Shown here piece after piece: positions 36,739-44,515 of a DNA stretch of 64,000 bases (within the stretch, counting starts at the first letter, position 1; every line of letters begins with the position of its first letter). The notes under the pieces are model-generated. The model was not told the DNA's origin. It saw nothing but the letters and a program-made list of their open reading frames with translations, and made no database searches. The DNA is taken from contig NZ_CP046052.1 in assembly GCF_004802635.2 (NCBI RefSeq), forward strand, positions 2,914,001 to 2,978,000, written 5' to 3'. The position numbers were made by a program, and so were the translations under genes. This DNA comes from Methylocystis heyeri (lineage in GTDB: Bacteria > Pseudomonadota > Alphaproteobacteria > Rhizobiales > Beijerinckiaceae).

Positions 36739-38331
36739 TTAGGCGACGTAATTCCAGGGCATGAGAGCCTCGATGTCGCGGTTTGGCCAGCCGTTGGCGA
36801 TGCGCTCGAGGGTTTGCTTGAGCCAGGCGAATGGATCGGCGCCGTTCATTTTCGCGGTGGTCAGCAGGGTCGCCAAAGTTGCCCACGTCCGGCCACCACC
36901 GTCGGAACCGGCGAAGAGCGCATTCTTTCTTGTAATGGTCTGGGGCCGGATCGCCCGCTCGACTACATTGGAGTCGATCTCGACGTGGCCGTCGGCGAGG
37001 AACAGTTCCAAGCTGGCTCGGCGCCCCAAAGCGTAGCGGATGTGTTCGGCGAGCTTGGATTTGCCCGAGATGAGCGCCAGCTCCCGTTCCCAGCGCGCAA
37101 ACAATTCGGCGACGATCGGAGCCGAGGATTGGCGGCGCGCCGCCAACCTATCGTCCGGCATCAGATCGCGAACCTGGTCTTCCACCGACCAGAGATCCTT
37201 CATCCGCTCGACCGTAGCGGTGGCCAAGCTGGAGCTGCCGGCGACATGCAGTTCGTAAAATCTTCGGCGCAGATGCGCCCAGCAGCAGGCCAGGAGCAAA
37301 GCCTTCTCGCCGCGATCTGCCCCGGCCAGCCGCTGATAGGCGGCGTAGCCATCGACTTGCAGAATGCCGTAATACCCCTTCAGATGCCGCAAGGCGCAAT
37401 CGCCGGAACGGCTGTCCTCGAAGCGGTAGGCGACCATCGGCGGATCGCCGCCGCCAAAGGGCCGATCGTCTCTCGCGTAGGCCCATAAATAGGCTTTCTT
37501 CGCCTTGCCGGCGCCGGGCTCCAGCGTCGGCAACGTCGTCTCGTCGGCAAAGACGCGCGGGCTCTGCTTGATCCGCCACAGCACATGGTCCGAAAGCGGC
37601 TCCAGTTCGAAGCCAAGCCGCCCCATCCATTGCGCCATCAGCGAACGATCAAGCTCGACCCCGTCGCGGGCGTAAATGCCTTCCTGCCTATAAAGCGGCA
37701 GGCCGTCGGCGTATTTGGAGACGGCGATCATCGCCAACAGGGCCTCGGTGGGAATGCCGCCCTCGATAATGCGCGCGGGAGCAGGCGCCTGGATGACGCC
37801 ATCGACGTCGACGTCTTTGAAGGCGTATTTCGGGCGGCGGGTGACGATCACCCGGAAGCGCGGCGGCTCGACGTCCAAGCGTTCACAAACGTCCTCGCCG
37901 ATCTTGATCTTCTCCTTGCCCAGATGTTCGGCGGGTACCTCGGGCTCGATCACCACCTCGACCCGTTCAAGATGAGAGGCGAACGCCTTACGCGGACGCG
38001 GCGCCCGCTTTTGTTTGGCCGAGCCGCCCGCTTTGTCCAGCCCCGCCTTGATTTCGGCGATGCCGGTCTGGATCTCCTCAAACACGAAGGCCTGCTGTTC
38101 GGCCGCGGCAGCCCCCAGCTTTTCCGAGCGCTTGCCGAAGCGGTTTCGCTCCAGCGCCTTGAGGATCGAAGTCAGCCGGGCGATGCGTTCGTCAGCTGCC
38201 GCATTGAGGACTTTGAGGTCGCGGATTTCGCTTTCGAGCGCCTCTGTGCGCGCCGCCTTTTCGGCCATGACGCGGACCAGCGCTTTCAGCGCGTCAACAT
38301 CGTCAGGAAGCGGAAAATCGAGCATTTTCAT
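36739..38331 (-). CDS. tnpC: IS66 transposase TnpC (DDE)
   Basis: 530 residues: leucine-rich N-terminal helix (LARLTSILKALERNRFGKRSE-like), zinc-finger-type VCERLD region, then the DDE catalytic domain with Asp in FADETTLPTLEPG, Asp in LQVDGYAAYQR and Glu in NVVERAIRPQTI. Full length, ATG start. It catalyses transposition of the surrounding element. Confidence 0.95.
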   Translation of the reverse strand: MKMLDFPLPDDVDALKALVRVMAEKAARTEALESEIRDLKVLNAAADERIARLTSILKALERNRFGKRSEKLGAAAAEQQAFVFEEIQTGIAEIKAGLDKAGGSAKQKRAPRPRKAFASHLERVEVVIEPEVPAEHLGKEKIKIGEDVCERLDVEPPRFRVIVTRRPKYAFKDVDVDGVIQAPAPARIIEGGIPTEALLAMIAVSKYADGLPLYRQEGIYARDGVELDRSLMAQWMGRLGFELEPLSDHVLWRIKQSPRVFADETTLPTLEPGAGKAKKAYLWAYARDDRPFGGGDPPMVAYRFEDSRSGDCALRHLKGYYGILQVDGYAAYQRLAGADRGEKALLLACCWAHLRRRFYELHVAGSSSLATATVERMKDLWSVEDQVRDLMPDDRLAARRQSSAPIVAELFARWERELALISGKSKLAEHIRYALGRRASLELFLADGHVEIDSNVVERAIRPQTITRKNALFAGSDGGGRTWATLATLLTTAKMNGADPFAWLKQTLERIANGWPNRDIEALMPWNYVA

Positions 38332-38403
38332 TAGGATGATTAAAGCACAGATCCAGTGGAAACGCTCGTGTTTTCAACGTAATCATGCCGATTTTCCGAC
38401 CGT

Positions 38404-38748
38404 TCAGCCGGCGCTGACCGGGCGTTTGAGGTCGACCGGACGCACCCGTTTCCAATCCAATCCGTCAACCAGCGCCATCAACTGGGCATGATTGAGTTGA
38501 ACCTGGTTTGGCCCGATCCGCGGCCAGCAAAATTGCGATTCCTCCAATCGCTTCGAGAACAGGCACACGCCGGTCCCATCAAACCAAACGATCTTGATTC
38601 TATCGGCTCTCTTGGCCCGGAACACATAAAGCGCGCCGTTGAACGGGTCGGCGCCGACATCGCGCACCAGCGACAGCAAACCGTCCGGGCCTTTGCGAAA
38701 ATCGACCGGTTGGCTGGCCAGATAGATTTTCACGCCCGACGCGATCAT
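38404..38748 (-). CDS. tnpB: IS66 accessory protein TnpB
   Basis: 114 residues with the TnpB signature (VKIYLASQPVDFRKGPDGLL, ADPFNGALYVFRAKRADRIK, WFDGTGVCLFSKRLE). Essential for IS66 transposition but biochemical role unclear. ATG 38748 overlaps the TGA of tnpA (ATGA). Confidence 0.94.
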   Translation of the reverse strand: MIASGVKIYLASQPVDFRKGPDGLLSLVRDVGADPFNGALYVFRAKRADRIKIVWFDGTGVCLFSKRLEESQFCWPRIGPNQVQLNHAQLMALVDGLDWKRVRPVDLKRPVSAG

Positions 38749-39134
38749 GCCGAGCGCACCGCGCGGATCACGCGACGCAGATCGGCTTCGCCAATGTCGG
38801 CGCTGACGCGGATCACTGTGGCGCCGACGGAGATTTCCACCGTTGGCGCAGACCTGCCCTCGACATCCGGCGGATTCGCGCAAGCGGTAGGCGAGGCCGT
38901 CACCGCACCTTCGCGCATCGCTTGCCGGCGCCAGCCAAAAAGCTGAGACGGCGAAATGCCCATCTCCCGCGCGGCCGCGGAAATATTCACGTCGGGATCC
39001 AGTGTCGCCGCAACAGCTCGTGCCTTGAACTCGTCAGACCACCGGCGACGGCGAGAAACCGGAGCGCCATCAAGACGATCAACCACGGCTTCGATCAGTT
39101 GGAAACTTCTATCACCAGGCATAGGCGCAGACAT
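38745..39134 (-). CDS. tnpA: IS66 protein TnpA (HTH)
   Basis: 129 residues with a helix-turn-helix of the transposase_8 type (WSDEFKARAVAATLDPDVN to MGISPSQLFGWRRQAM). First gene of IS66, ATG start, coupled to tnpB. Confidence 0.93.
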   Translation of the reverse strand: MSAPMPGDRSFQLIEAVVDRLDGAPVSRRRRWSDEFKARAVAATLDPDVNISAAAREMGISPSQLFGWRRQAMREGAVTASPTACANPPDVEGRSAPTVEISVGATVIRVSADIGEADLRRVIRAVRSA

Positions 39135-39227
39135 AGATGCTCACAGCAGTACAAATTGTGCTGCTATTGATAGCTGGGCCACCTATGCGCCGCCATCACG
39201 GGGCTGCCTTGGCGCTTACGGCACAAG

Positions 39228-39437
39228 AATGATGCTGCACTCTTCAAGACTCAGTTGGTCATCGAAGGTGCTCAAGCCGAGGCTGAGATGCAGCAAGAGG
39301 TGATCAAGTACTGCAAGAAGAGCGCTGAACATAAGCAGCTCTTCGAGAAAGCGTACGATAAGTTCGCCAAGCTGCATGGACTTGAGGTCGAAGTGGATGA
39401 AACTTCGACTATCACGAAACTCCACGCATCTAAGTAA
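39228..39437 (+). pseudogene. 3' part of the gene split by IS66
   Basis: 69 codons (NDAALFKTQLVIEGAQAEAE to TITKLHASK) continue the frame of 36561-36716 once the IS and one GGCACAAG are removed. The helical, charged sequence shows normal codon structure to a TAA stop. An internal ATG-free start (GTC/GTG-like) makes independent translation unlikely. Confidence 0.72.
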
Positions 39438-39942
39438 CCAACAATCAATTCATTCACAACTGAATGAGTAAGTGACATGGGAGTCACAGCGCAACAGCGC
39501 TGCTCCCACATATTACGTACGGAGTGCCGCTCGATGGTCCCGGTCAATGCAGGCTGACTATCATGAAAGGAACGTTGAGTTATTCCCATCGTCGAACGAA
39601 ATACAGTACGGGTAATGAAGATATTATCGGCGAATCCGCTGGCATCCTAAACCATATTTCTAAAATTCTTCCTCCTAAATCAACCCGATAACCCGACTGA
39701 CATATCAGTCCCGCTTAAAGAGAAAAAATGTCTTCTGATCTAACTAGAAAAAGACATACGCTAGATGACTTTTTAGACGCTTAACGATAATTAACATCCA
39801 ACTTAAAGTTGACATACCTAAACATTGAAAGTTGGAATTTCTTTCCATTCATACTAAGTCAACCCGAAATAGCGCAGGCTTTACATAACCTAATTACTAT
39901 GTACGGCAAATGGATGGAAGTAGTTTCCGGACATCTTCATTT

Positions 39943-40056
39943 TCATCTTCCTCGTGCGCCTTGGAATTCTATTGGCACAGGGAAATAGGCGAGTAACACA
40001 CACATCCCGAATATGAGTAATACTGTTATGAGCATCGCTTCCCAATCTTTCGGCAT
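39943..40056 (-). CDS. Small membrane protein (37 residues)
   Basis: Begins PKDWEAMLITVLLIFGMC after the Met, one hydrophobic helix (residues 8-24), basic end. GGGAG lies six bases before ATG 40056; an ATG two codons earlier would leave no spacer. Low-GC codon use like the surrounding element. Function unknown; such single-helix proteins in mobile elements are often toxins, holin-like or signalling peptides, but nothing here decides. Confidence 0.4.
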   Translation of the reverse strand: MPKDWEAMLITVLLIFGMCVLLAYFPVPIEFQGARGR

Positions 40057-40109
40057 CCACATCTCCCGATCGCTCAACAAACGTTTAAGGAGCATACGCT
40101 GACCTCACC

Positions 40110-40162
40110 GCAACAGGCGATCCGCTGCGCAACCCCGACCAGCTCCGCTGATCGCCTGTTGC
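40110..40162. repeat. 13-bp perfect inverted repeat
   Basis: GCAACAGGCGATC at 40110-40122 and its exact complement GATCGCCTGTTGC at 40150-40162, with a 27-base spacer. No T-run follows, so it is not a typical terminator. It sits between element genes and could be an operator, a replication-related site or a transposon scar. Confidence 0.65.
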
Positions 40163-40406
40163 TACAATCCGCCCTTTCCGTCACGACTCTGGTCGATCAT
40201 ACGCCGGCAGGCCCCTGCTGAACGCCGCGTTCCGGGCATGGCAGAGGACGCTTCACAAGTGACCGCGAGTCGATTTGGCTTCTGCCAATCAGACTCAGTG
40301 ACAGCGCTAGACTAACAGAAGACGGCAGGGCTGAACTTTCCCTGCCCCCTTCCGAAATTGCCGCAACAAGCGCCACGCCGCAACAATGGCCAGAATCGTT
40401 GTGTTT

Positions 40407-41756
40407 TCAGCTTTCTGGTTTTGCAACGCCTTCATCAGTGCCGCCACATGGCGGTGGTGCGGTTTTATCCGCAACACTGGAAGCTCCTGTTTTATTGTGG
40501 CTTTCCTGACTTGTGGCGTCTGTTGCGCATGTTGCGTCGGGTTCGGGGGCGGGCAGGTAGCGTTTCCATGTGTCTTGGAATGAATCGCGCTTGTATCCCT
40601 TCGGCGTAGAACCATCTGCCATGCGGATTGTTGACGACTGAATGCCATAGGGGCGCAGCAGTTCGGCCAGCTTGCGGGCGTCTATCTTCCTGCCCCGAAT
40701 ATCACCCCACGGAGCTTCCTCATCCGCCAGAAGCTTCGCCAACAGATCGGCGGTTGGCAATCGATCCTTGTCGCCGAAGCAGGTTCGAATATCGGCCAGC
40801 AACTGGACGGGGAGGGAAGGCCGCTCGTTTACCTTTGCCGACAGCACCGCCTCTATTGCGGCTTGTCTGGCCAAGTCCGGCCACCGGCCGCCTGCAAGCT
40901 CTGCGACCGTCAGCAGTGGCCCCCATACATCTGCGCCCCGATCAGCAATGCCATCGGGTAAGGCCGGCTGGGCAGTCTCAGCCAAGCCGGACACGCTTGC
41001 CGCCCATGACGCCAGTTCGCCATGCAGGACGCTGGCAGGCTGTTCATGCAGGTGAGGCCGGAAAGCTTCCACTTTCTCACCCTGTCCCCTCCTACGCATC
41101 CGCATAATGACCGACCGGCTCATGATCGTATCCGGCAGATCACCAAGGCCACACATGGCAACAGCTGCATAGGTAGAGAAATCTTGAGTAAGGACTTTAC
41201 CTTTTTCCGTGAAGCATCGCCCCACTGTTGCACCCCGGCGATACCCGGCATTGATCATGCCGCGTAAGTCTTCATTGCCCCTCGCGTTGGGACCGAAGAC
41301 CGCATCTATCTCATCATAGAGGATAGTGGGCCGGTTATTCTGATCGGCTACCTTGCGTAAAATGTAAGCCGCCGAGGAGTTCACCGAAAGGGCCGGGTTT
41401 GGCACGAGCAGCGCCGTGATTTCCAGCACCCGAGATTTTCCGCTTCCTGGCTCCGGGGACAAAACAGCAAGGCGCGGCGTGGAAAACCACGCATCCATGA
41501 GGTGCGTGTGAGCAGCCCACAGCACATGCGCAATGCACGCCGTTTCGGACGGATAGTATATAAAGCGACGTGCAAAATCACTGACACGGTTTAGCACGTC
41601 CGCGCCGTCGATACCGGCCGCACCGGACGGCTCCACGCGTGGCGCTGCCTCCTCTTCCGTGCTAGGTGAAAATGTCGGACTAGGAGCTTTGGCATCATCG
41701 GGGCCGGTAGCTGTTGGCGCAGCTTCGGCCTCTCTCGTCAGGTCGCTACCGTTCAC
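40407..41756 (-). CDS. DUF3631 domain ATPase of the integrative element
   Basis: 449 residues. Walker A SPEPGSGKSRVLE and Walker B-like TILYDEIDAVF lie in the first half; WKRYLPA and the central block LLADIRTCFGDKDRLPTADL match DUF3631, common in phages, plasmids and integrative elements beside primase-like functions. The N-terminal 45 and C-terminal 45 residues look disordered. GTG start overlaps the stop of the AlpA-like gene (GTGA). A role in element replication or maintenance is inferred. Confidence 0.85.
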   Translation of the reverse strand: MNGSDLTREAEAAPTATGPDDAKAPSPTFSPSTEEEAAPRVEPSGAAGIDGADVLNRVSDFARRFIYYPSETACIAHVLWAAHTHLMDAWFSTPRLAVLSPEPGSGKSRVLEITALLVPNPALSVNSSAAYILRKVADQNNRPTILYDEIDAVFGPNARGNEDLRGMINAGYRRGATVGRCFTEKGKVLTQDFSTYAAVAMCGLGDLPDTIMSRSVIMRMRRRGQGEKVEAFRPHLHEQPASVLHGELASWAASVSGLAETAQPALPDGIADRGADVWGPLLTVAELAGGRWPDLARQAAIEAVLSAKVNERPSLPVQLLADIRTCFGDKDRLPTADLLAKLLADEEAPWGDIRGRKIDARKLAELLRPYGIQSSTIRMADGSTPKGYKRDSFQDTWKRYLPAPEPDATCATDATSQESHNKTGASSVADKTAPPPCGGTDEGVAKPES

Positions 41757-41935
41757 GCGACACCGCCAGTCGCACGTTCGATCAGCGCCTTGATGCTGTC
41801 CACCTTGACCAGCCGCCGCGTGCCGATCCGCATAGAAAGCAACTCGCCCTTGGCGAGCATGTCATAGAGTTTCGTTCGTCCGACGCCGAGCATCCTTGCC
41901 GCATCGGCAACGGAGCAAAGATATTGTTCATTCAT
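41753..41935 (-). CDS. AlpA/excisionase-like DNA-binding protein
   Basis: 60 residues with a winged helix of the MerR/excisionase type: LCSVADAARMLGVGRTKLYD and RIGTRRLVKVDSIKALI. These proteins bind att arms and direct excision, or activate the integrase gene. ATG 41935 chosen; the frame reaches a GTG at 41965. Coupled to the DUF3631 gene. Confidence 0.85.
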   Translation of the reverse strand: MNEQYLCSVADAARMLGVGRTKLYDMLAKGELLSMRIGTRRLVKVDSIKALIERATGGVA

Positions 41936-42045
41936 AATCTTCAGTTCCAACTCATCAGTCAGCACACGATTGCGCCGGCTTTCTGCGAGAGCGGACGAAC
42001 AACTACGAGCTTTGAAGGGAGGCGTCGGCTGGAAAGGGTTGAAAA

Positions 42046-42822
42046 CTAGTTTCCGGCCTTTTGGGGCTTGGAAATGACTTTCATGATCTCGCTTGCACGG
42101 TTCCGTATTTCGCTATCGGCAGGAGCATCCCGTTTCTTCAGAATGAACCAGTCGCGCATGATTTTCTCAATCTGCGCTTGCTTTATTCCCTGATCCGTAA
42201 AGAGTCCGTCCGGCTTGTTGGCTTCGGCAATAAGATGGATCAGCGCTCCCTCCCAATCCCATTTTCGGGGGCGGCCACCCGTATTCTTCGAGCCAGTGAA
42301 ATAGGAACGGTGGTTCTCAAGGTTCTGGGATGAACGTTGTCTGACCGCCGCAAATCGTTCACCTGCCACTTTGAGCGTCTCAGGTCGCAGCGGACTTCCA
42401 CACCCCTGTTCAATCTTTCTTTCCAAGTCCAAGAGATGACCCGCCATGGCATCGTGAACCAGACGGAACGCATCCGGCCCTTCCGAAAGGGCCAAAGCAC
42501 CGGATATGGCTTCTGGAAGCAATCGGCTGATGTTGTCCTCCGCTGCCCTCACTGCTTCATGGACCATGCTAACGGGGATGACATAATTATCGGAGTAGAT
42601 TTTCCATATCTGCCTGTCGAACGCTCTCAGAGCGTTCAACCTAAGTTCGCCAAGGAGCAATTTGATTTTTTCAGCCGTATCCATCCGGCCCAATTTGCAT
42701 GGGCGCGGGCCGGTGTCGATTTCTTTCGATGCAAATACCCGCGAGCTACGCGCAGCGCTCGATGCCAACTTGGAGGACACTTTCGGAAAGCGTGGGGAAT
42801 AATGTGGGGACGAGTTTTTCAT
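42046..42822 (-). CDS. Hypothetical protein of the integrative element
   Basis: Up to 258 residues from ATG 42822; the first 46 are low-complexity, so ATG 42684 (DTAEKIKLLLGELRLNALRA follows) may be the true start, giving 212. Mostly helical; GGRPRKWDWEGALIHLIAEA followed by IKQAQIEKIMRDWF resembles C-terminal segments of small element-borne regulators. No ribosome site is convincing for either start. First gene inside the right boundary. Confidence 0.6.
   Translation of the reverse strand: MKNSSPHYSPRFPKVSSKLASSAARSSRVFASKEIDTGPRPCKLGRMDTAEKIKLLLGELRLNALRAFDRQIWKIYSDNYVIPVSMVHEAVRAAEDNISRLLPEAISGALALSEGPDAFRLVHDAMAGHLLDLERKIEQGCGSPLRPETLKVAGERFAAVRQRSSQNLENHRSYFTGSKNTGGRPRKWDWEGALIHLIAEANKPDGLFTDQGIKQAQIEKIMRDWFILKKRDAPADSEIRNRASEIMKVISKPQKAGN
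42792..42811 (+). repeat. GTGGGGA direct repeats (right end)
   Basis: GTGGGGAAT at 42792 and GTGGGGA at 42804, the same unit, orientation and 12-bp spacing as at 34040/34052. Position just inside the right boundary fits integrase arm sites. Confidence 0.5.
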
Positions 42823-42866
42823 TTATAAAAATAAATAATAGATACAATAAGATATATAAGTAGTTC

Positions 42867-42887
42867 GGTTCTCGCCTCCCCGCCAGT
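42867..42887 (+). other. attR-like degenerate copy of the tRNA-Ser end
   Basis: GGTTCTCGCCTCCCCGCCAG is the tRNA 3' end sequence with four bases missing overall. It falls directly beyond the last element gene and is followed by sequence of different character. Confidence 0.5.
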
Positions 42888-42888
42888 T

Positions 42889-43446
42889 ATGCGTTCCAAG
42901 TAGATGATTTTATTTAACCTATGAACTCGCCTGACCCACGGACGACCCCGATCCAGGCAATGAATTTACGCTTCAAGACAATACAAACTTCTTAGCCCGC
43001 GCCAAAAGCTTCAGCCGCCTGAGACTGACTGTTGGCGATGGCAGTCGATGAGGCCGGAGCATATTTCCCGCCAGGGAACCAGCCATGCCCGGTCGGCGAT
43101 AACGATACGGCCAACGGAGCCTGAAGCAATGGCGACCTTTGCCAACAAGCCTGACGCCGGTTCGGTCGCGACGCGCGCCATAATTTCCAGATTTGTGGTT
43201 TTGTCGGCCATGACCGCGCCTCCGCCCGGCTTCATGGATGGATGGACGAAGGACGAGCGGGACAAGTTGTCCGAGGTGTCGTCGATCACAATGGAACGGC
43301 ACTTTGCACTGAACCGGCTCTGCGGATATGCGCCGTCAAATCGCTGGGACGAGACGCCGACGGATACAGAGCGTTTCCTTATTCGATCGTATGAGCGGCT
43401 GTGACGCAAGACGGTCCAGTGCTTCGGTCCGCGGGCCTCTGTCATT
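42889..43446. other. Region without a confident gene
   Basis: 558 bp. Several frames on both strands stay open for 60-200 codons and overlap fully; none has a ribosome site or recognisable product. It may hold a decayed gene next to the element boundary. Confidence 0.45.
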
Positions 43447-43884
43447 TTATTTGCCGGCCCGCGCCGTGAGGGCGTTCCAGGCAGCAAGCGAGTCCATGTA
43501 GTCCCGCCAATGTGCGATCTTGCGGTTCTCGATCCTGACCACCGAGCAGAATCGATTGTCATAATGCACGCCCGTCGCGAGGACGGTTCCGTGAACTTCA
43601 TATTCGATGACGACGACTCGGCCGTCATCCGTCCTGTGGACGATCAGCGCGTCGGCGGATCGAAGCGCTATCATGTCGACATAGCCCCTGAAGGCGGCCA
43701 TCAGCGTCGTACGCCCCGTGATGATGCGGGGCCAGCCGGGAACCTCGTAGAGCACCTCATAGATGGTGGCGTCGGTAATGACGTCGAAAAAATGCTCGCC
43801 GTCGACGAGGTCGCCGAGCGCGCCCCGGATGAGATCGAAATATGGAGCGGCGGGCTCGTAGGCTGCGTATTTCCGGTTGGGCAT
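43447..43884 (-). CDS. SnoaL/NTF2-like protein
   Basis: 145 residues of the cone-shaped alpha+beta type: YFDLIRGALGDLVDGEHFFD, GWPRIITGRTTLMAAFRGYV and VVVIEYEVHGTVLATGVHYD follow the SnoaL-like pattern (ketosteroid-isomerase-related). Members are small cyclases, isomerases or ligand binders. ATG 43884 is preceded by GGGAGAG; the open frame upstream is not needed. Confidence 0.75.
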   Translation of the reverse strand: MPNRKYAAYEPAAPYFDLIRGALGDLVDGEHFFDVITDATIYEVLYEVPGWPRIITGRTTLMAAFRGYVDMIALRSADALIVHRTDDGRVVVIEYEVHGTVLATGVHYDNRFCSVVRIENRKIAHWRDYMDSLAAWNALTARAGK

Positions 43885-44295
43885 CCGGCTCTCTCCCAGC
43901 GTTCCGCGTGAGTGTCGATAAAACGAGAGCCATGCTTCAAACGCAAGCCGATCTGGCAGGCCATTCCAGATCGGTCGCCCGCCCGCGCGACGAGGGTCTT
44001 CCCGCTCTATTACCAGAGCCATCATTGGCTGGAGAGCCGGGCGACGCTCGGAATAAGCTGGAAGTTCAGGCCGGTCGGCGGGAACTGATCAGGTCGCGAA
44101 CTGCCTGCACGACCGCGGGGAGCGCCATCGGATCTTCGGGCGCCGATACGCCTCGCGCGCGACAGCTGCGGCGGCCTTTATGAGTTCCTTATCTCGCGGC
44201 TTGCAATCGGTATGGATTCCTGACGGCGGGCGGCTTCAGAATGCCTTTGTCGACGCGTTTCGCCGCGCAGTCGTAACGCCAAAGGAAACAACGCC
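43885..44295. other. Intergenic region, nothing recognised
   Basis: 411 bp upstream of both the SnoaL-like gene and the small ORF at 44296. No open frame has supporting signals. Confidence 0.45.
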
Positions 44296-44454
44296 ATGAG
44301 CGCTTCCGCCCTGGTCGAACTGTTCTTCGCATCCTTTGCGATGCTGTGCCTCGCCCGCCTGGTGGTGACGGGCTTTATCGGCGACGCCGAAAACGGCCCC
44401 TTCATCGCGAGATGGGGGAGCCGCCCACAGGTAAAACAAAAAAGCCTCCGGTAG
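44296..44454 (+). CDS. Small membrane protein (52 residues)
   Basis: ATG with AAAGGAA eight bases upstream. One hydrophobic helix (ALVELFFASFAMLCLARLVV) and a short basic tail (RPQVKQKSLR). No family recognised. The good ribosome site and GC-rich third positions favour a real gene. Confidence 0.45.
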   Translation: MSASALVELFFASFAMLCLARLVVTGFIGDAENGPFIARWGSRPQVKQKSLR

Positions 44455-44515
44455 TCCCGGCGCCGATGTATCGGAGCCCGGGCCGGCTCCCCGATCTCCT
44501 TCCAGCGACCTTCGC

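Larger units (their letters stand above)
36717..39219 (-). mobile_element. IS66-family insertion sequence, intact
   Basis: 2,503 bp. Ends begin GTAAGCGC on both sides (left 36717; right end reads GCGCTTAC at 39212-39219). A perfect 8-bp target duplication GGCACAAG flanks it (36709-36716 and 39220-39227), the length standard for IS66. It has three genes in the usual order tnpA-tnpB-tnpC on the minus strand, all open. The perfect duplication and intact genes imply recent insertion. Confidence 0.95.
39438..40406. other. Low-GC region with short ORFs and hairpins
   Basis: 969 bp with little coding. It has a dyad GTGAC..GTCAC with an adjoining CAGCGC/GCGCTG stem at 39471-39512, a 42-codon ATG frame at 39563-39691 with only a weak ribosome site, the small membrane ORF at 39943-40056 (listed), and a 13-bp inverted repeat at 40110-40162 (listed). 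The DUF3631 gene ends at 40407. Confidence 0.5.
33924..42888. mobile_element. Integrative element in tRNA-Ser(GGA)
   Basis: About 9 kb (6.5 kb without the IS66). The left boundary is tRNA-Ser, next to an inward-facing P4-type integrase. The right boundary is a degenerate repeat of the tRNA end. Gene content (integrase, AlpA-like regulator, DUF3631 ATPase, small hypotheticals) is that of a small integrative or satellite element. Base composition between 36.3-36.6 and 39.2-40.1 kb is clearly lower in GC than the chromosome. No capsid, conjugation or known defence gene was found. Confidence 0.75.

Noticed and set aside
43011-43628. Possible 205-codon gene on the minus strand
   Set aside because: Overlaps the SnoaL-like gene in another frame, no ribosome site, no recognisable motif; a plus-strand frame is equally open.
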